NCBI GenBank assembly: GCA_009781525.1
Contig: WQXZ01000093.1
Location: forward strand, 1-6,901
Direction of reading: 5' to 3'
DNA: 6,901 nt
From: Coriobacteriia bacterium
Lineage (GTDB): Bacteria; Actinomycetota; Coriobacteriia; Coriobacteriales; UBA8131
Below the pieces are notes generated by a model that was not told where the DNA came from, did not search any database, and saw only the letters and a list, made by a program, of their open reading frames with translations. A program made the position numbers and the translations under genes. This document shows, piece after piece, positions 5,630 to 6,901 of this stretch (the first letter of the stretch is position 1; every line of letters begins with the position of its first letter).

Positions 5630-6651
5630 GCTCTACTGCCTCGTTTCAGTAGGTTAAAAACAATATTGATTATGAGGATAAAAACGAAGAGCACGACGGC
5701 TGTGGCGATCAGTGCTCCGCGGTGCAGGTCGGCGGCGTAGCCCATTTCGAGTACGATGTTTCCAGTCATGGTGCGGGCGCCGTCAATCAGGCTTTTTGGG
5801 ATACGAGCCTGGTTGCCGATGATCATTACGACTGCCATGGTCTCGCCGATGGCGCGGCCGACTCCGAGCACGATTGATGCCATGATGCCGGAGCTGGCGG
5901 CGGGGGTCATAACGCGAAAGACCGAGCGTTCGTGGCTGGCTCCAAGAGCCAGCGAGCCTTCATAGTAGTGCTCGGGCACGGCATCGAGCGCGGCTTTACT
6001 GACCGTGATGATGGTCGGTAGAATCATCACCCCGAGGATGATGGAAGCAGCCAGGATGCTGAAACCTCCACGAGAAGCTGAGAAGTTCTCGCGGATGATG
6101 GGCACAATGATAACCAGCCCAAAGAAGCCATAGACGACCGAGGGTATACCTGCCAGGAGTTCGATTGCCGGCAGGAAGATGCGAACGATGCGCTGAGAGG
6201 CAAAGCGCGACAGGAAGATTGCTGTCAGGATGCCTGGTGGCACACCAACCGCGATGGCTCCAGCGGTTACGTAGAGGCTAGCCAGTATCATCGGTAGAAT
6301 GCCGAATTCATCGTTCGATGGTCGCCAGTTCTTTGCGCTGATGAAGTTGAGTGGTCCGATTTCAGCCAGAGCAGGGATGCCGTTGATCAGTAGAAATGCG
6401 CAGATCAACACTACAGCAGCAATCGAAACCAGGGCTGCCAGGGCAAAGACCAGGTGTGCAGCGGTTTCTAGCAGTTGGCTGGTTTTTAGTTTGCCACGTT
6501 TATTAGGCTTGAAGCCCGCTGACGCGACCGTTGTGGTTGCAGTCAGCAGGCTTAACTGTAGCTTGCTTTGATTCTGTTTGCCAGTTGGCTCGTCACTAGC
6601 CGCGTTGGCGGTAGGCTCACCAGCAGACTTGTCGTTAAGCGAGGGGTTTAT
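5626..6651 (-). CDS. pstC: Phosphate ABC transporter permease PstC (apparent AUA start)
   Basis: PstC pairs with PstA to form the phosphate channel. Helices occur at about residues 66-92, 117-145, 161-185, 199-215, 255-280 and 312-334. The PstB-docking loop KAALDAVPEHYYEGSLALGA (219-238) is followed by MTPAASSGIM and GRAIGETMAV. The segment ARTMTGNIVLEMGYA near 292-306 distinguishes PstC from PstA. The first canonical start in frame is a GTG at 6411, but it lies in the middle of helix 1 and would remove half of it. The frame stays open upstream through a polar tail to the stop codon at 6690-6688 and contains no ATG, GTG or TTG. An ATA at 6651-6649 overlaps the pstS stop (ATAA), is preceded by GGAG 6 bases upstream, and gives 341 residues with a start (I/M)NPSLNDKS resembling PstB's MTNPSRS. 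I take this as the start, with the reservation that ATG to ATA could be a mutation or sequence error. Confidence 0.9.
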   Translation of the reverse strand: MNPSLNDKSAGEPTANAASDEPTGKQNQSKLQLSLLTATTTVASAGFKPNKRGKLKTSQLLETAAHLVFALAALVSIAAVVLICAFLLINGIPALAEIGPLNFISAKNWRPSNDEFGILPMILASLYVTAGAIAVGVPPGILTAIFLSRFASQRIVRIFLPAIELLAGIPSVVYGFFGLVIIVPIIRENFSASRGGFSILAASIILGVMILPTIITVSKAALDAVPEHYYEGSLALGASHERSVFRVMTPAASSGIMASIVLGVGRAIGETMAVVMIIGNQARIPKSLIDGARTMTGNIVLEMGYAADLHRGALIATAVVLFVFILIINIVFNLLKRGSRA

Positions 6652-6661
6652 AGTTCGCTCC
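6648..6661 (-). promoter_or_regulatory. pstS/pstC ATAA overlap with GGAG ribosome binding site
   Basis: On the - strand GGAG (6661-6658) is followed by 6 bases, then ATAA (6651-6648), in which TAA ends pstS and ATA is the only plausible in-frame initiation codon for full-length pstC. The pstC/pstA and pstA/pstB junctions are 4-bp overlaps of the same kind but read ATGA. A single G-to-A change would turn ATGA into ATAA, keeping a stop for pstS while removing the ATG of pstC. Re-initiation by ribosomes finishing pstS would be the natural way to use this start. Confidence 0.6.
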
Positions 6662-6901
6662 AGTCGGTAAGTTCGCCAAGGAAAATCTCACGGATCTGTT
6701 CTTTGGTCAGACCATCAATCGGATTGTCAGTGCTGACAATGACAGCGATTGCATCAGTTGCTATCTGGGTCGGAGCGCAACCATCAGCCAACTCGGAATC
6801 TTTCAGAGCACGAGATGCCATACCGATGTCATAGGCACCAGATAGGGTTGACGAGACACCGGTTCCGGAGTCGGTAATCTGCAGCTCGACTTCGAGAGCC
6901 G
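6648..6901 (-). CDS. pstS: Phosphate ABC transporter substrate-binding protein PstS (C-terminal 83 residues; 5' part outside the window)
   Basis: PstS binds phosphate outside the membrane and delivers it to PstC/PstA. The visible part reads ELQITDSGTGVSSTLSG, then AYDIGMASRALKDSEL, ATDAIAVIVSTDNPIDGLT and EQIREIFLGELTDWSEL before the stop. These are the phosphate-binding-protein motifs: S/T-G-x-G, 'DIGMASR' and 'DaIAVIVn..NP...Lt..qi..IF.Ge...W'. In most single-domain PstS proteins these motifs lie in the first half and are followed by another 100 or more residues. Ending right after the IF.G...W motif fits the longer two-lobed-repeat PstS form that I recall from Clostridia and Coriobacteriia, but the N-terminal part is not in view. 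It is first in the pstS-pstC-pstA-pstB order, so the operon promoter lies beyond the right edge. Confidence 0.93.
   Translation of the reverse strand, partial: ALEVELQITDSGTGVSSTLSGAYDIGMASRALKDSELADGCAPTQIATDAIAVIVSTDNPIDGLTKEQIREIFLGELTDWSEL

Noticed and set aside
5626..6411. Short pstC starting at the GTG at 6411 (261 residues)
   Set aside because: The GTG lies in the middle of membrane helix 1, has no Shine-Dalgarno sequence, and would leave an untranslated 237-bp gap in an operon whose other genes overlap by 4 bp.
6299..6834. Two + strand ORFs of about 90 codons opposite pstC and pstS
   Set aside because: They are antisense to well-supported pst coding sequence, show no domain, and fit the usual shadow pattern.

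Overview
The window is a stretch of bacterial chromosome of roughly balanced base composition. Its genes are an envelope protein with a signal peptide, a stand-alone NAD(P)HX dehydratase domain (NnrD), a stand-alone HIRAN-domain protein, a degenerate YgjP-like protein and a high-affinity phosphate transporter operon (pst). The left-end membrane protein resembles a family I recall from Firmicutes and Coriobacteriia. The PstS fragment also has an architecture common in those groups. A moderate-GC coriobacterium is therefore a reasonable but unproven guess. There is no plasmid, phage, transposase or CRISPR signal.

Layout, left half (1-2337, + strand): a 5'-truncated membrane protein gene (3-770); a short intergenic stretch with two abutting hairpins and a 12-bp direct repeat (793-835); nnrD (882-1784); a 208-bp gap with a hairpin and a (CAAAA)3 run; and a small HIRAN gene (1993-2337) with a consensus Shine-Dalgarno sequence.

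Layout, right half (2430-6901, - strand): the YgjP-like gene (2430-3293) converges on the HIRAN gene. A 429-bp gap follows (3294-3722), dominated by a perfect 66-bp inverted repeat around a 91-bp centre. Then comes the pst operon, read right to left: pstS (3' end only), pstC, pstA, pstB. All three pst junctions are 4-bp stop/start overlaps. Two are ATGA. The pstS/pstC one reads ATAA, which leaves pstC with no ATG, GTG or TTG upstream of its first membrane helix. An AUA start preceded by GGAG is the best fit.

How the genes work together: PstS captures phosphate outside the membrane, PstC and PstA form the channel, and PstB powers import with ATP. No phoU follows pstB. NnrD is a metabolite-repair enzyme. 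The HIRAN protein probably binds DNA. The YgjP-like protein keeps the family framework but has lost all three zinc-binding histidines, so it is probably a pseudoenzyme. The observations most worth a second look are the AUA start of pstC, the pseudo-metallopeptidase, the long inverted repeat after pstB, and a 30-bp palindrome inside the extended N-terminus of pstA.
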